A DNA stretch of 64,000 bases, taken from assembly GCF_905147365.1 (NCBI RefSeq), contig NC_056418.1, forward strand, positions 14,817,262 through 14,881,261. Direction: 5' to 3'. Made by a program: the position numbers and the translations under genes. This DNA comes from Aricia agestis (taxonomy: Eukaryota > Arthropoda > Insecta > Lepidoptera > Lycaenidae). Below, one piece after another: positions 11,801 through 21,500 of this stretch. Below the pieces are notes generated by a model. It saw only the letters and a list, made by a program, of their open reading frames with translations, was not told the origin of the DNA and did no database searches. The first letter of the stretch is position 1; every line of letters begins with the position of its first letter.

Positions 11801-14800
11801 TAATTAAGGGGGGCTCCCATACAAAAAACACATTTTTTCCTATTTTTGTTCTATAATAGTACGGTGTGCCGAGTGTGAGTTTTTTGTTTCACATTCGATC
11901 GTGAACGCGTTTGGCGTTCACTAAGATTTTGTATGGGATTACTCACTGAGCTGGGCTCACTCCCGTGAGCATTGCTAGGTGGCGCTGTACAAATCCCATA
12001 CAAAATCTTAGGAAACGCCAAACGCGTTCACGATTAAATGTGAAACAAAAACTCACACTCGGCACACAGAACCCTTCGTGCGCGAGTCCAACTCACACTT
12101 GGCCGATTATCTTTGTTTGATTCCACGAAATTCATATCGTATTGCCATGCTATTGCCTGTGTGAGCGTAGTTTACAAGTTTAGCTATCAAATTATACTTT
12201 TTTTATCTTCATAAATCATAGGGTATTTAAATATGAGAAGTATTGGTCAGAATGGGGATTGTCCATTTTTTTTTATTTTGCTCATTACAAAAACATTTCG
12301 AGGAATAAAATCAGTGATCGTTTTTCTGTATATAAACAAAAAAAAATACCCATTAGTTACTTATATTTTTGAACAAATACGTTTAACCTTTGTTTGACCT
12401 TCAATGGCGTTAAATTAGCAATAAATTCGACCAACATAACGTTTCGAAGTTTTGGTAAGCTTCTCGTATCAGCTTTCACATAATGAGAACTTGCATTTGA
12501 CGAACCAGTCATTATAAATAAGATTAAAAGAAAATTTAAAACATATGTAGAGGTCAATTGGCGGCCGATGATGACGTCAGAGCGAAACTTTAAAAATTTA
12601 TTGAGAAAAAACTAGCCAATGAATTTCAAAGTTATTTAATTTATTTTATTAAAATACCCTATTTTAACGAAAAAAAATATAAAAAGTACATGTGATTTTT
12701 TTTGGACAATGCATTGTGTGAAAACCCGAGAAGAACTAAAATGTCTGCCATTTTACAACCGTGAGAAAGAGAAAAAATTTGAGAGCCAATTTTTCGATAA
12801 AATATGCCATACATCATGACATTAAAGGATCGGACACATTTCTGCGTTGTATTATTTTTTATTTTTTTGTTCAGGACGATCCAATGATACCTTCACGAGC
12901 AGTGTCCCGCGAGAGGTCACGACCGCCATTGTCGTCAATATCGTAAGTGTTTTGTGTACGTTGTTCACGAATAATTTATGTCTGTGTACAAATCAATTCT
13001 AAAAAATATATTTTTGCTTTCACAGTGCCACGGTGCCTGCAGATGCCGTGGTTTTGCGGACGTTTGACAAGTTCGGTGTGCCGCTGGATGAACGGGCGAC
13101 GGGCGACGAAGTTTTAGCCCCGGATACCCACCTATTGTATGCGTCAACTGGAGAGCGCGAAAGAGATGAACGGAATCGTAGAAGAGGAACGAGTGAGAGA
13201 AGGGGTTGCCGAAGGGAAGTCAGGCGTGTGCGAGGACAGAGTGCACGTGGGGGTGGGGTTCCGAACCGAGGCCATAGACGTCCGTGGGCGTTGGGACACC
13301 CACTCCATGAAATATGGCTGGACGATGACGACGTTCCTGCTGAATTGTTAAGTTTGGCGATGGATGTAGTGAGGAGTCGACAGAGGAGATTGCAAGATGA
13401 AGCAGTGGTCGATAGTACTGAACGAGGAAGGGTTGCTAGTGAGAGCGAAAATGAGTTAGAATTTTTCGACGCCAGTGATGGAGCTGATGCTCTCTATAGC
13501 GTGGAACGCCAGAACCTTGACTTTGAATGGTCTCCTATGGAGATCTTTCAAGGTCGAGAACAAAATTTTCAGCCAGACCGTACTGGTTCGGTTCGGGTTT
13601 TCAATTCAGCCTATGACGCTTTTCGTTCCTATTGGAGCGAGGAGGTCTTAGGTTTAATAGTGGCCGAAACGAACGTTACTGCTTCGAAAATTTCTTCTGC
13701 TGCATTCCAGGCTGAATGGTACCCCACAAATATGCACGAAATTTTATGCCTCTTTTCGTTCTGGATGATGTTGGGGATCGTCAAAATGCCAACTATATTT
13801 AGTTGTTTTTCTGTCGATCCTCTCCTGAAAACGGAAGTTTTCAGACGCATCTTTACACGAAAAAGGTATGAAATGTTAAACAGAGCATTAAATTTTGAAG
13901 ATTCCGACCTCGTTATTGATAACCAAAATCCCTCCAACACTGGCGCAAGCTTTGACCGATTACACCGTTTGAAACCAATATTAGAACATTTAAATGCCGC
14001 TTTTCAATCACATTATATTTTAAGTAAAGACATTTGTATAAATGAAAGCCCTACACTTTGGAAAGGCAGATCGAATTCCAATCAGTGTATTCGGACCAAA
14101 GCTACTATATTTGGGATCAAAACATTCGAGCTTTGTGAGAGCACCACCGGTTACCTGTGGTCGTTCATTGTTCACACCTTTGAACAATCCGCAACAGATC
14201 TGGAGCATTCGCCCGGAGAGCTTGAAAGCACAGCTGTTGTGAAAAAGCTCATTGATCCTCTACTAAACAAAGGGTATAGATTGTTTATGGATAATTGGTA
14301 CAATTCACCCCTATTAGCTAGATTTCTGAAGCTCAATGGTACCGACTTCGTTGGTACTTTGGGATCTTCCCGTCGAGATGTTCCAATTTTGATAAATAAG
14401 GCTCCTCTTAAAAGGGGAGAGTACATCGCCAGACATTCTAGCGATGTCACTGTTTTGTCATGGCAAGACAAGAAACGAGTAACTATGATTTCCACTTGTC
14501 ATGGTTCATCTACAGCCTTGCCTACAGTCTCTTCTAGACTTCCATCATCTCGGAAAGTACGCCTTGAACCACAAGTGGTGCTGGACTTTAATAAATTCAT
14601 GGGGGGTGTAGACGTGAAAGATCAGATGTTGGAGCCTTATTTATTAGATAGGAAACATAGCAAAAAATGGTGCATGAAACTTTTTAAACGCTTTCTCAGT
14701 GTGTCCATTCTGAACTCTCGCATTCTTCTACAGTCATCTACTCAAAAAAATTTTGACGATATAGTTTTCCGCCTAGAGCTTGTAGATCACATCCTCATAA

Positions 14801-14835
14801 AGCATCTATCACATTGTCCGCAACCATCAACCTAG
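8889..14835 (+). CDS. piggyBac-type transposase gene, spliced, first catalytic Asp lost
   Basis: The core is an open frame of 600 codons ending at 14835, carried in an exon starting at 13026. It has the DDE-type piggyBac fold markers: CINESPTLWKGR where active relatives have IDE..KGR, FMDNWYNSPL (second Asp, about residue 420 of the 13033 frame) and FMGGVDVKDQ (third Asp, about 527). The first Asp is Asn (codon 14041-14043), so cleavage is unlikely. Upstream, an 83-base intron (GTAAGT 12943, CACAG 13025) joins in frame to an exon at 12875-12942. A possible first exon is 8889-8987 (MSIWRADQNPPTD.., acidic), whose donor GTGAGG fits in phase 0 across a 3.9 kb intron full of repeats. The N-terminal third is Arg-rich then acidic. 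The frame stops before the usual C-terminal Cys-rich finger. It could be a recently dead copy or a domesticated gene. I am sure of the core, fairly sure of the 12875 exon, and unsure of the first exon. Confidence 0.6.
9005..9410 (-). repeat. Interspersed repeat fragment with nested MITE
   Basis: GTTTATCGCGCGGGAACCGT, GATAAAAAGTATCCTATGTC and CGGTTCAGCGGTTTTTGCGT match the inverted copy at 38315-38520. A MITE with ends GGGGCTAAAATGGTC and GACCATTTTAGCCCC (9136-9330) splits it. Confidence 0.55.
9554..10125. mobile_element. Palindromic element GGGTTGCACCAACT with two nested MITEs
   Basis: GTGGGTTGCACCAACTAACT opens and AAGTTGGTGCAACCCAC closes; the inner arms GTTATAGTTAAAGTTACAG also pair. Two MITEs of the CGACAAGGCTTTAAATG family (9634-9760, 9899-10007) sit inside in opposite orientation, so the structure is a palindrome holding an inverted pair. 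Confidence 0.7.
10755..11784 (+). repeat. (TCTG)n-bearing interspersed repeat, near full length
   Basis: Starts ACTAATATTATAAATGCGAA, then a (CTGT)n tract, ACCGAACCGATTGTAATGAA, and ends GACGAAGTCGCGGGCAACAG with CTAGTAT. The inverted partner is at 58156-59137. The 11201-11576 segment inside is a hAT-like insertion. Confidence 0.65.
11201..11576. mobile_element. hAT-like MITE with 8-base target duplication
   Basis: Ends TAGGGTTGCCATC and GATGGCAACCCTA are inverted, and GGCTAAAT flanks both sides (11193-11200, 11577-11584). An 8-base duplication and these termini fit hAT. The inside has several TTCCGGAC/ATCCGG words and no transposase. Confidence 0.8.
11875..12066. mobile_element. Palindromic MITE TGTGCCGAGTGTGAG, copy 1
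   Basis: TGTGCCGAGTGTGAGTTTTT and its inverse end the element. The arms include GAACGCGTTTGGCGTT and the pair AAGATTTTGTATGGG/CCCATACAAAATCTT. Copy 2 is at 15831-16007. This copy interrupts the tail of the repeat 10700-12109. Confidence 0.75.
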
Positions 14836-15055
14836 TAGATTTATCCTTTCTACACATTGGCCTGTCTTATTGGAACCAACAGAGAGCACCTTAACATGCA
14901 ACCAGAAATCCTGGAAGCGTTGCTTTGTTTGCCTGAAAAATGGCAAAAAAAAAAATTAAAAAACCTCACTGTTGCGAATCCTGTCGCCTGCCATTGTGTA
15001 TAAAGGATTGTTGGCTTATCATACATCACCATAATACCTTTCTTACCAATTATTC
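14836..15055 (+). pseudogene. Frameshifted Cys-rich C-terminus of the piggyBac transposase
   Basis: Directly after the stop, another frame reads KRCFVCLKNGKKKK (about 14914-14955). Past an A11 run the original frame resumes as CCESCRLPLCIKDCW. Together these are the Cys pairs of the piggyBac C-terminal finger. They are separated from the transposase by the TAGTAG stop at 14833 and by two frame changes, one probably in the poly-A run. The finger is needed for end binding in known family members, so this supports loss of transposition. Confidence 0.6.
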
Positions 15056-15165
15056 ATAAACCACTATTAAAAATCCCCGCGAGAAGAACCAGCGTAAGAA
15101 ACTCGCACAATTTCGGGAACTAACCCGACGAGAAGAACCGGCGTAAGAAACTAACATTCGCATAT
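15056..15165 (-). repeat. Fragment of a GAAGAACCGGCGTAAGAAACT repeat
   Basis: Two tandem words, GAGAAGAACCAGCGTAAGAA and GAGAAGAACCGGCGTAAGAA. The opposite-strand version is at 29216-29290. Confidence 0.5.
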
Positions 15166-15288
15166 TGTGATTGGTATTGCATGAAAATAGAGTGGAAGGT
15201 TAGAATGATTGTGTAATTTTTGTATATTATAGTTTAGATATGCCTTTACCGTTCTGAGACTGCGTTAAAATGTTGTCACTTGCAATTA

Positions 15289-15336
15289 CAATTTTTATGT
15301 TTGTTAGGTATATCACCTAACAAACATAAAAATTGT
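15289..15336. repeat. Perfect hairpin
   Basis: Two 22-base arms, ACAATTTTTATGTTTGTTAG plus GT and the inverse, are separated by four bases. Confidence 0.85.
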
Positions 15337-15366
15337 ATATATTTGTGATTTGTATGTAGTATGTAT

Positions 15367-15419
15367 ACACTTACATATTATAATATTGTATGTAATATAA
15401 TATTATAATATGTAAGTGT
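15367..15419. repeat. Perfect hairpin
   Basis: 21-base arms with ACACTTACATATTATAATAT and the inverse; 11-base loop. It lies 30 bases from the previous hairpin but is unrelated in sequence. Confidence 0.85.
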
Positions 15420-15588
15420 CACTTTTTTCAAAATATCCAAATCTATCTAAAGGCCTCAGGCATTATCTTAAGACAATGTGTGTGTGTATCGTTGTCTTTG
15501 CAACATTCGAAAAAGATGCCACGGTTTTGCTGTAAATAAGTATGTGTTTTTTTTAGCGTAGTACGTACAGTTCGACAAGGTTTTAATT

Positions 15589-15795
15589 CAGAGGTTCCCA
15601 AACTTATTTTGTCTACTGCCCACTTTGAGAACAAATTATGTTTTAGCGCCCCCCTTGTTTCAATTTAAAATGCAATTCAAGAAATAAATCACCCCCACAC
15701 AACGCCCCCATTTTTTTTCTGGGTTCCACACCTTTAGACCTCCAGCGCCCACAAGGGGGCGACAAGGGCGTTATCGCCCACTTTGGGAAAGACTG
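15589..15795. mobile_element. hAT MITE, CAGAGGTTCCCAAAC, copy 1
   Basis: TTTTAATT flanks both sides (15581-15588, 15796-15803). The ends are CAGAGGTTCCCAAAC and TTTGGGAAAGACTG. Copy 2, about 198 bases, is in GART intron 10 (37519-37716). Confidence 0.8.
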
Positions 15796-15830
15796 TTTTA
15801 ATTGAACGTGGCGAGAAAAGGAACTAACGC

Positions 15831-16007
15831 CGAGAGCCAATTGTGAGTTTTTTGTTTGACATTCGATCGTGAACGCGTTTGGCGTTTACTAAGATTTTGT
15901 ATGGAATTTGTACAACGCCATCTAGCGATGCTCACGAGAGTGAGCCCAGCCCAGTGGGTAATCATCATCAAAAAATGTCAAACAAAAAACTGACACTCGG
16001 CACCCAG
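15831..16007. mobile_element. Palindromic MITE, copy 2
   Basis: Closely similar to 11875-12066: GTGAGTTTTTTGTTTGACAT, TCGTGAACGCGTTTGGCGTT and CTAAGATTTTGTATGG, then the inverted tail CTGACACTCGGCACC. AACGC is present on both borders. Confidence 0.7.
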
Positions 16008-16523
16008 AACGCTTCTATCATACAAAAACGTCATTTTTGACATGTGTTTGACAGTTCTCCTTTACCAGCAGCGCCCCGTCCACATTCATTTAAAAAGGAT
16101 TAGAGCATTTTAACCCATTGACTTAATGTATATTATAGGTTTATGCTTTAACCCATAGACTTTAAACTGTCGTATTATAGGCTTTAACCACACTTTAACT
16201 CTTTAACTTTTGACACCAGTATATCGTAATTCGTAAACTCTATCTTTCCTGCTTGCACGAAGTGTACATAATAATATAATAAATTAATAACAAAGATGGC
16301 CTACAGTCACTTCTAATTGGCTTTTCTAATGGCCTTGTCTTGAATAATTATTATTTGTGCAAAATGACCGCCACAGTTCAAGGGGTATGTTGGTAATGAA
16401 AATTGTATTTTTTTTTTAATTATAAATAAATATTTTTCTTATAATTTGTGTTGTAAATAAATAATAAATTGTTGTATAAAATTGTATTTTCATTCAATAG
16501 AATAAATTATGCACAACAAGTTA

Positions 16524-16660
16524 AATGCCCGCTCTACACTCTCACAAGATATTCGTGAGAATCATCAGAGATTCTCATTTCTCATATTATTCTCCCGAGA
16601 GTGTGGGGCGGGCATTTTAAAGCTCACGAATATCTTGCGAGAGTTTGGAGCGGGCATAAA
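16524..16660. mobile_element. Foldback MITE, ATGCCCGCTC ends
   Basis: ATGCCCGCTCTACACTCTCA followed by CAAGATATTCGTGAG pairs with CTCACGAATATCTTGCGAGA followed by GTTTGGAGCGGGCAT. An extra partial copy of the end lies inside (GAGTGTGGGGCGGGCATTTT). Confidence 0.7.
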
Positions 16661-16701
16661 ACTATCGACAAAATCAAATGGAAGTGAAGGACATCCCTAG
16701 T

Positions 16702-16994
16702 AGTTAATATACCTAGCGGAATAGAGCAACAATCTCGAGCTGTCAAACGAAACCGAAATTGGTTTCATCTGTGTGTAAAAATATGTGTACGTAAACACTT
16801 ACACAAGCATGATTGAACATGAATTCTATGAGATTAAATTGTCAACGTGCGGCACGTGCCGACTGGACGTCACAAAAAGAGTGCTGCTGTCATGTATCAC
16901 TTATCACACGTCTCTTTTTACCACGCAGTGTTACTGATAGTGACATCTCGCTTGCTCAGGCCTTTGTTTCTCTATTCCGCTAGGTATATTAACT
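16702..16994 (+). mobile_element. MITE AGTTAATATACCTAGCGGAA, copy 1
   Basis: The 22-base terminal repeat AGTTAATATACCTAGCGGAA plus TA is inverted at the right end, giving TTAA next to both ends. That would fit a piggyBac-type TTAA target. A second copy, in the opposite orientation, is at 47095-47380. Confidence 0.8.
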
Positions 16995-17093
16995 TTATGG
17001 TCGTGACTGGTCGTGACTCGTGAGTCGTGAGTGTCGCAACTCAGTATGGTACTTTTTCGTGGGAATCGCAGACACAATAGCTATATTCTTATA

Positions 17094-17630
17094 AGGGTTC
17101 CGCAGCAGCAATAAGGTTTATTTCTATGAAATTAAAAGGTTTTTGATTTAAAAAAAAAACTACTTGCTAGATCTCGTTCAAACCAATTTTCGTTGGTAGT
17201 TTTTATAGTAATGTACATCATATATTTTTTTTAGAATTATCATGCCCCTACTTTAGAAGCTAGAGGAGGACACACATTTTACCACTTTGGAAGAGTCTCT
17301 CTCGCAAACTATTCAGATTAGAAAAAAACACGTTAGAAACCTCAATATGATTTTTGAAGACCTAGATCCATAAATATCCCACACGCATAGGTTAGATGAA
17401 AAAAAATTTTTTGTTTCAGTTCTGCCTATGGGGACCCCTAAAATTTTTTAATTTTTCCATTTTTGTATCAAAATCTTAATGCGGTTCATAGACTACATCT
17501 ACTTACCAAGTTTCAAGACTATAGCTCTTATAGTTTCGGAGAAAAGTGGCTGTGACATACGGACGGACAAACAGACAGACATGACGAATCTATAAGGGTT
17601 CTGTTTTTTGCCATTTGGCTACGGAACCCT
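17094..17630. repeat. Interspersed repeat bounded by AGGGTTCCG / CGGAACCCT
   Basis: Begins AGGGTTCCGCAGCAGCAATA and ends TTGCCATTTGGCTACGGAAC with CCT; the interior has CATACGGACGGACAAACAGA. The right part is widespread in lepidopteran sequence as I remember it. No ORF. Beyond it, 17640-18055 shows no feature. Confidence 0.55.
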
Positions 17631-18055
17631 AAAAAGGGATGATACTACGATGTTGCCACTTTTTAATTTCTTCACTTTCTTGACGGACTATATGTGTCTG
17701 TCAAAATAAGCTCATACAACAGAGAGATTCACCTTTGCCTATCAAATTATCAATAGACACCTTTGATCCCAACATTCAGTTGTCGAGTTTGATAAGTAAT
17801 AAATAACTCTAGTGCTGAGATGCATGTTATGGTCGAATTGAGAAACCTACTCTTTTTTCGGAAGTCGGTTAAAATTTACAAAATTATTTGTAAGTAAACA
17901 CAATATCCTAAGACCTCCTCAGAACAATCGTGCTTAATACCACCACCACAAGCATTTTAGCAAATTCATGCAAGGCCCTTTACAAAATATGTCAAATTAC
18001 AAATACGTAGTTTAAAAAACTCAACACTCGTTTTACCCCAACATCAGAGCATCCC

Positions 18056-18120
18056 GTGGCAGTCCGAATGTGGTCCATCCCTGATGGATACAGGATGGAC
18101 TACTTTCATTCTGCCACAGT
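18056..18120. repeat. Hairpin upstream of GART
   Basis: GTGGCAGTCCGAATGTGGTC pairs imperfectly with GACTACTTTCATTCTGCCAC around a short ATCCCTGATGGAT loop. It lies 380 bases before the GART start codon. The stretch 18121-18501 must hold the GART promoter and 5' UTR; it is AT-rich and no TATA box or initiator could be fixed. Confidence 0.6.
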
Positions 18121-18501
18121 CAGATAAAAATAAATATAATAGTTTTTTTGTCATTAACTCATTACATTGTTGTGCACATCACTAGCAATACGTCATCGTG
18201 ACTTCTATGAGCACTGCTGTCTGCTAATAATTTGTCACTTGTCAATGATCATTTGAGTTAAAATGTCACAATAATGTTGACGCGTGTGTAAAAATTAAAT
18301 TCGTAAATAAATGACCATTTTCTTCTTTATATACCTAATTTGTAGAGGTATTTTAAATTTACAGAATAAATATTGAAATACTTCAGTAAATTACATACTT
18401 ATTCGTTTTATATTCATATAAATAACATAATTAGACACGCGGTGTAACTTAAACTTTGTAAACAATTTTTAATATATTTTTTTAAAGTTTAATAAACAAT
18501 A

Positions 18502-21500
18502 ATGGGTGAAAACGTTTTGGTGATCGGCAGCGGAGGTCGGGAGCATGCTATTTGTTGGAAATTAGCTGATTCTTTGCTTTTAAACAAAATATATTGCGCT
18601 CCGGGTAGTGTTGGTATTTCGGGCACCAAGGATAATGTTGAGAGCGTAGATTTGAACATCAAGGACTTTGCGGTAAGTTTTTTAGTCCTAAGGTCTATTC
18701 ACACTCGCTAACTGATGCAAATAACTCACTTACATACTTAGCATGAGAACCATTGAAAGGGTTTCTGAAATCATAGACATAATATATACAGGTTTATGTC
18801 TGAAATAATAGAATAAAAGACAGATTAGCAAGAGAAAACTGTCCCTAAAATCTGTCAGTATATTTCTATTCTTTAACATTTGTACTGTAGCCAGTGTACC
18901 TTGCTGGTAGTTTAATCTTTCATCATTCTTAAAAAGTAAGCCGGAAAATAAAAGTACCAAAATAGTAATCTGTAACTTACAAGGTGATTGAGAACTATTT
19001 GTGTCTGGTATACGGCACAATAACAATAGATAAGCTATTGTGTCTGGTTTTTACACGATTGTATTAATATAATATGACTATTTTTGATAAATAATTTAAA
19101 CTTAAAAAAATAAATACACTTTCATAACTTAAAGTTTAGATAATCTAAAAAAGTTGCACAGCATAATATTTCATGTTTATTTTTTAAATCATCTAATTAA
19201 AAATTCAGGCGACATTATATTTAAAAGTTCACAAAATAAATTTAATGGATTTTTGATTCTGCCTCTATCTGGATAAACTCTGAGCTAAAAATTTTAGGTG
19301 AAAAAATGAGTCTGGTGTTTAATTTATATTTTGTTTTGTCTTTAAAAAATGGGTTTTAAATATTTTGAGGTGCCTTAACCCTTTTGTATAAAGCAGCAGA
19401 TTCTCATTAAAGTAAGAAAGTTGCTGCCATAGTAATAGTTGCTTATATACATATTTAGGAGAATATTAATTTAATTCTGCTGTTTAATTTTACTATGTAT
19501 TTTTTGTACCTATGTATATTGTATATATTCTTTATGATCTACATCATAAACTTTTTGTATGTACTTGACAACAATATTCTGATTAGAATTGGATAGAGTT
19601 TATTGACTCCAGTTTGATAAAATTCAGCTGACTCGTGTAAAATGTAGTGTTACAGATAAACTTTGAACTCCACTTTCACATGTCTATTTTACTTTGTTGC
19701 CAACTGATAAAATAGTTCTTGTAATAGTTTTTCTTTTTATTATGCTTTATTATAGATTTTCTTTCAATTATCATATTGAAACTTTTATTATGGTTCTTGA
19801 AGTTTTTTATTTAATAGCCACACTTTTATAATATTTTTAATACTTAGAAATTTATTAACTTTATAAAGTTTAGTTTTTTAAAATAGTTTGAAATTTATTA
19901 ACTTTATAATCCTAAAATGAAATGAAGTTGAAAATTGTAATTATTTAACTTAAATCAGTTTTAATTAAAATTAATTATTCAGGCTGTTGCTGACTGGTGC
20001 AAAAAGAATGCGATCAACATTGTCATTGTGGGACCTGAAGACCCACTAGCAAATGGAATAGTCGACGCTCTCACGGCTGACGGCATCAAATGCTTCGGTC
20101 CAACAAAAGCCGGTGCCCAGATAGAGGCCAATAAAGACTGGTCCAAGAAGTTCATGACTAAATACCAAATACCAACCGCAAGATTCCAATCGTTTACTGA
20201 TGCTAAAGCTGCTAAGGATTTCATTAACAAGTAAGTTTTTTATGTTTTATTAATTTGCACAGAAATTCATTTATTGTGTGGGTACTTTGATATCTTTCTT
20301 TATACGTAATATGGAGTGTAGATGGAGGAGAACTATCTCTGTATGTAAAAAGTGTCCGCTGAAATACGTTAAATTAGGGTGGCGCTACAGTAGCAACAGG
20401 GTAAATTTTAAATCATTTAGCAGCTTTTATTTCAGATATTTTAGGTTATTTCAGCTATTTTAGGTTTTTAACCCAGTAATTCTGTGACTCAGCTATTCGG
20501 CTAACTTCAATTTATATTTTGTCACCAACAACTACATTCATTCCATACCCTTTGCTGCAGCTGGCGCCACTCTTGGAGGATTTTTCAACTGTTATTTACT
20601 GCGTACAGCTGGACACTTTTTCAAATATCCCCCATATAAGATAGTTCTCCTCCATCTACCCTTCCAAAATACATAATATGAACATTGAATGTGAAGAGGT
20701 GGACTATAATAGACACAATTTCGATTTTTTAATATTAGTATGGAAGTTATAATTATAGTTTGTGAAAATTATTTACTCAAGTTACTCAAACCGGCGTGAA
20801 ACAGCACTTGCGCTGTGTTTCGTCGAGTGAGTGAGTTTACTGGAGGCCCAATCCCCTACCCTATTCCCCTCTCTACCCTCCCCTATTCCCTTCCCTTCCT
20901 TACTATATTAACCTATTCCCTCTTAAAAGGCCGGCAACGCACTTGCAGCTCTTCTGATGCTGCGAGTGTCCATACGGAAGTTGCTTTCCATCAGGTGACC
21001 CGTTTGCTCGTTTGCCCCCTTATTTCATAAAAAAAAAAAGTTTAAATTTTTATTTTTGTTAATCTAGAAAAGAAAGGATTTTATCGTAAAACCATAATGC
21101 CGTCTTTATAGGTATACAATACAAATCTATTTATATATATAAAAATGGATTTCCAGTTGTGTTAGTAACGCTATAACTTTATAATGGCTGAGCCGTTTCT
21201 GCTTATTTTAGTATTAAAATAATAATTAAAGTGACACAAAGTTCACCGGGACAGCTAGTTAATTATAAATTGAAAATCAACAAATAAATCAGCCTCATTT
21301 CAAACATATTATCTCTTAAACATCCCAGAGATGTTTAAGAGATATATACAAGTTTAAATTTAAGCCAATATCCTTCCGAAGATTTTTTTGTTACGGCGCG
21401 ACAGTCGACGGAATGTTTCTTGAATAAAAAATCAATATTTCACTAGATTGCAAATTAAGAATTAAATGTCGTTCGATGTTAGATTAAAAGAATAATTTAC

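Larger units (their letters stand above)
10700..12109 (+). repeat. Interspersed repeat, GGGTTCCGTACCC family, split twice
   Basis: Head GGGTTCCGTACCCAAAGGCT at 10700, middle GGGGGGCTCCCATACAAAAA at 11807, tail CTTCGTGCGCGAGTCCAACT to about 12109. Interrupted by a (TCTG)n repeat (10755-11784) and a palindromic element (11875-12066). Confidence 0.65.
10393..12837. mobile_element. TIR element in piggyBac intron, split by nested repeats
   Basis: GTGTCCGATCCTTTAATGTG then ATGTATGGCATATTTTAT (10393-10431) recurs inverted at about 12796-12837. CTGACCAATACTTC at about 10498 pairs with GAAGTATTGGTCAG at about 12237. The right end lies fewer than 40 bases before the acceptor of the piggyBac exon at 12875. 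Nested inside are 10700-12109 and everything within it. Confidence 0.6.
15572..16100. mobile_element. MITE, CGACAAGGCTTTAAATG family, split by two insertions
   Basis: Left end TCGACAAGGTTTTAATT, middle GAACGTGGCGAGAAAAGGAA and CTAACGC, and right part CATACAAAAACGTCATTTTT to TTCATTTAAAAAGG. A hAT MITE (15589-15795) and a palindromic MITE (15831-16007) are inserted into it. Confidence 0.7.

Noticed and set aside
1..18500. LTR retrotransposon or endogenous virus
   Set aside because: No paired long terminal repeats, primer-binding site, reverse transcriptase or integrase motif was seen anywhere in the window.
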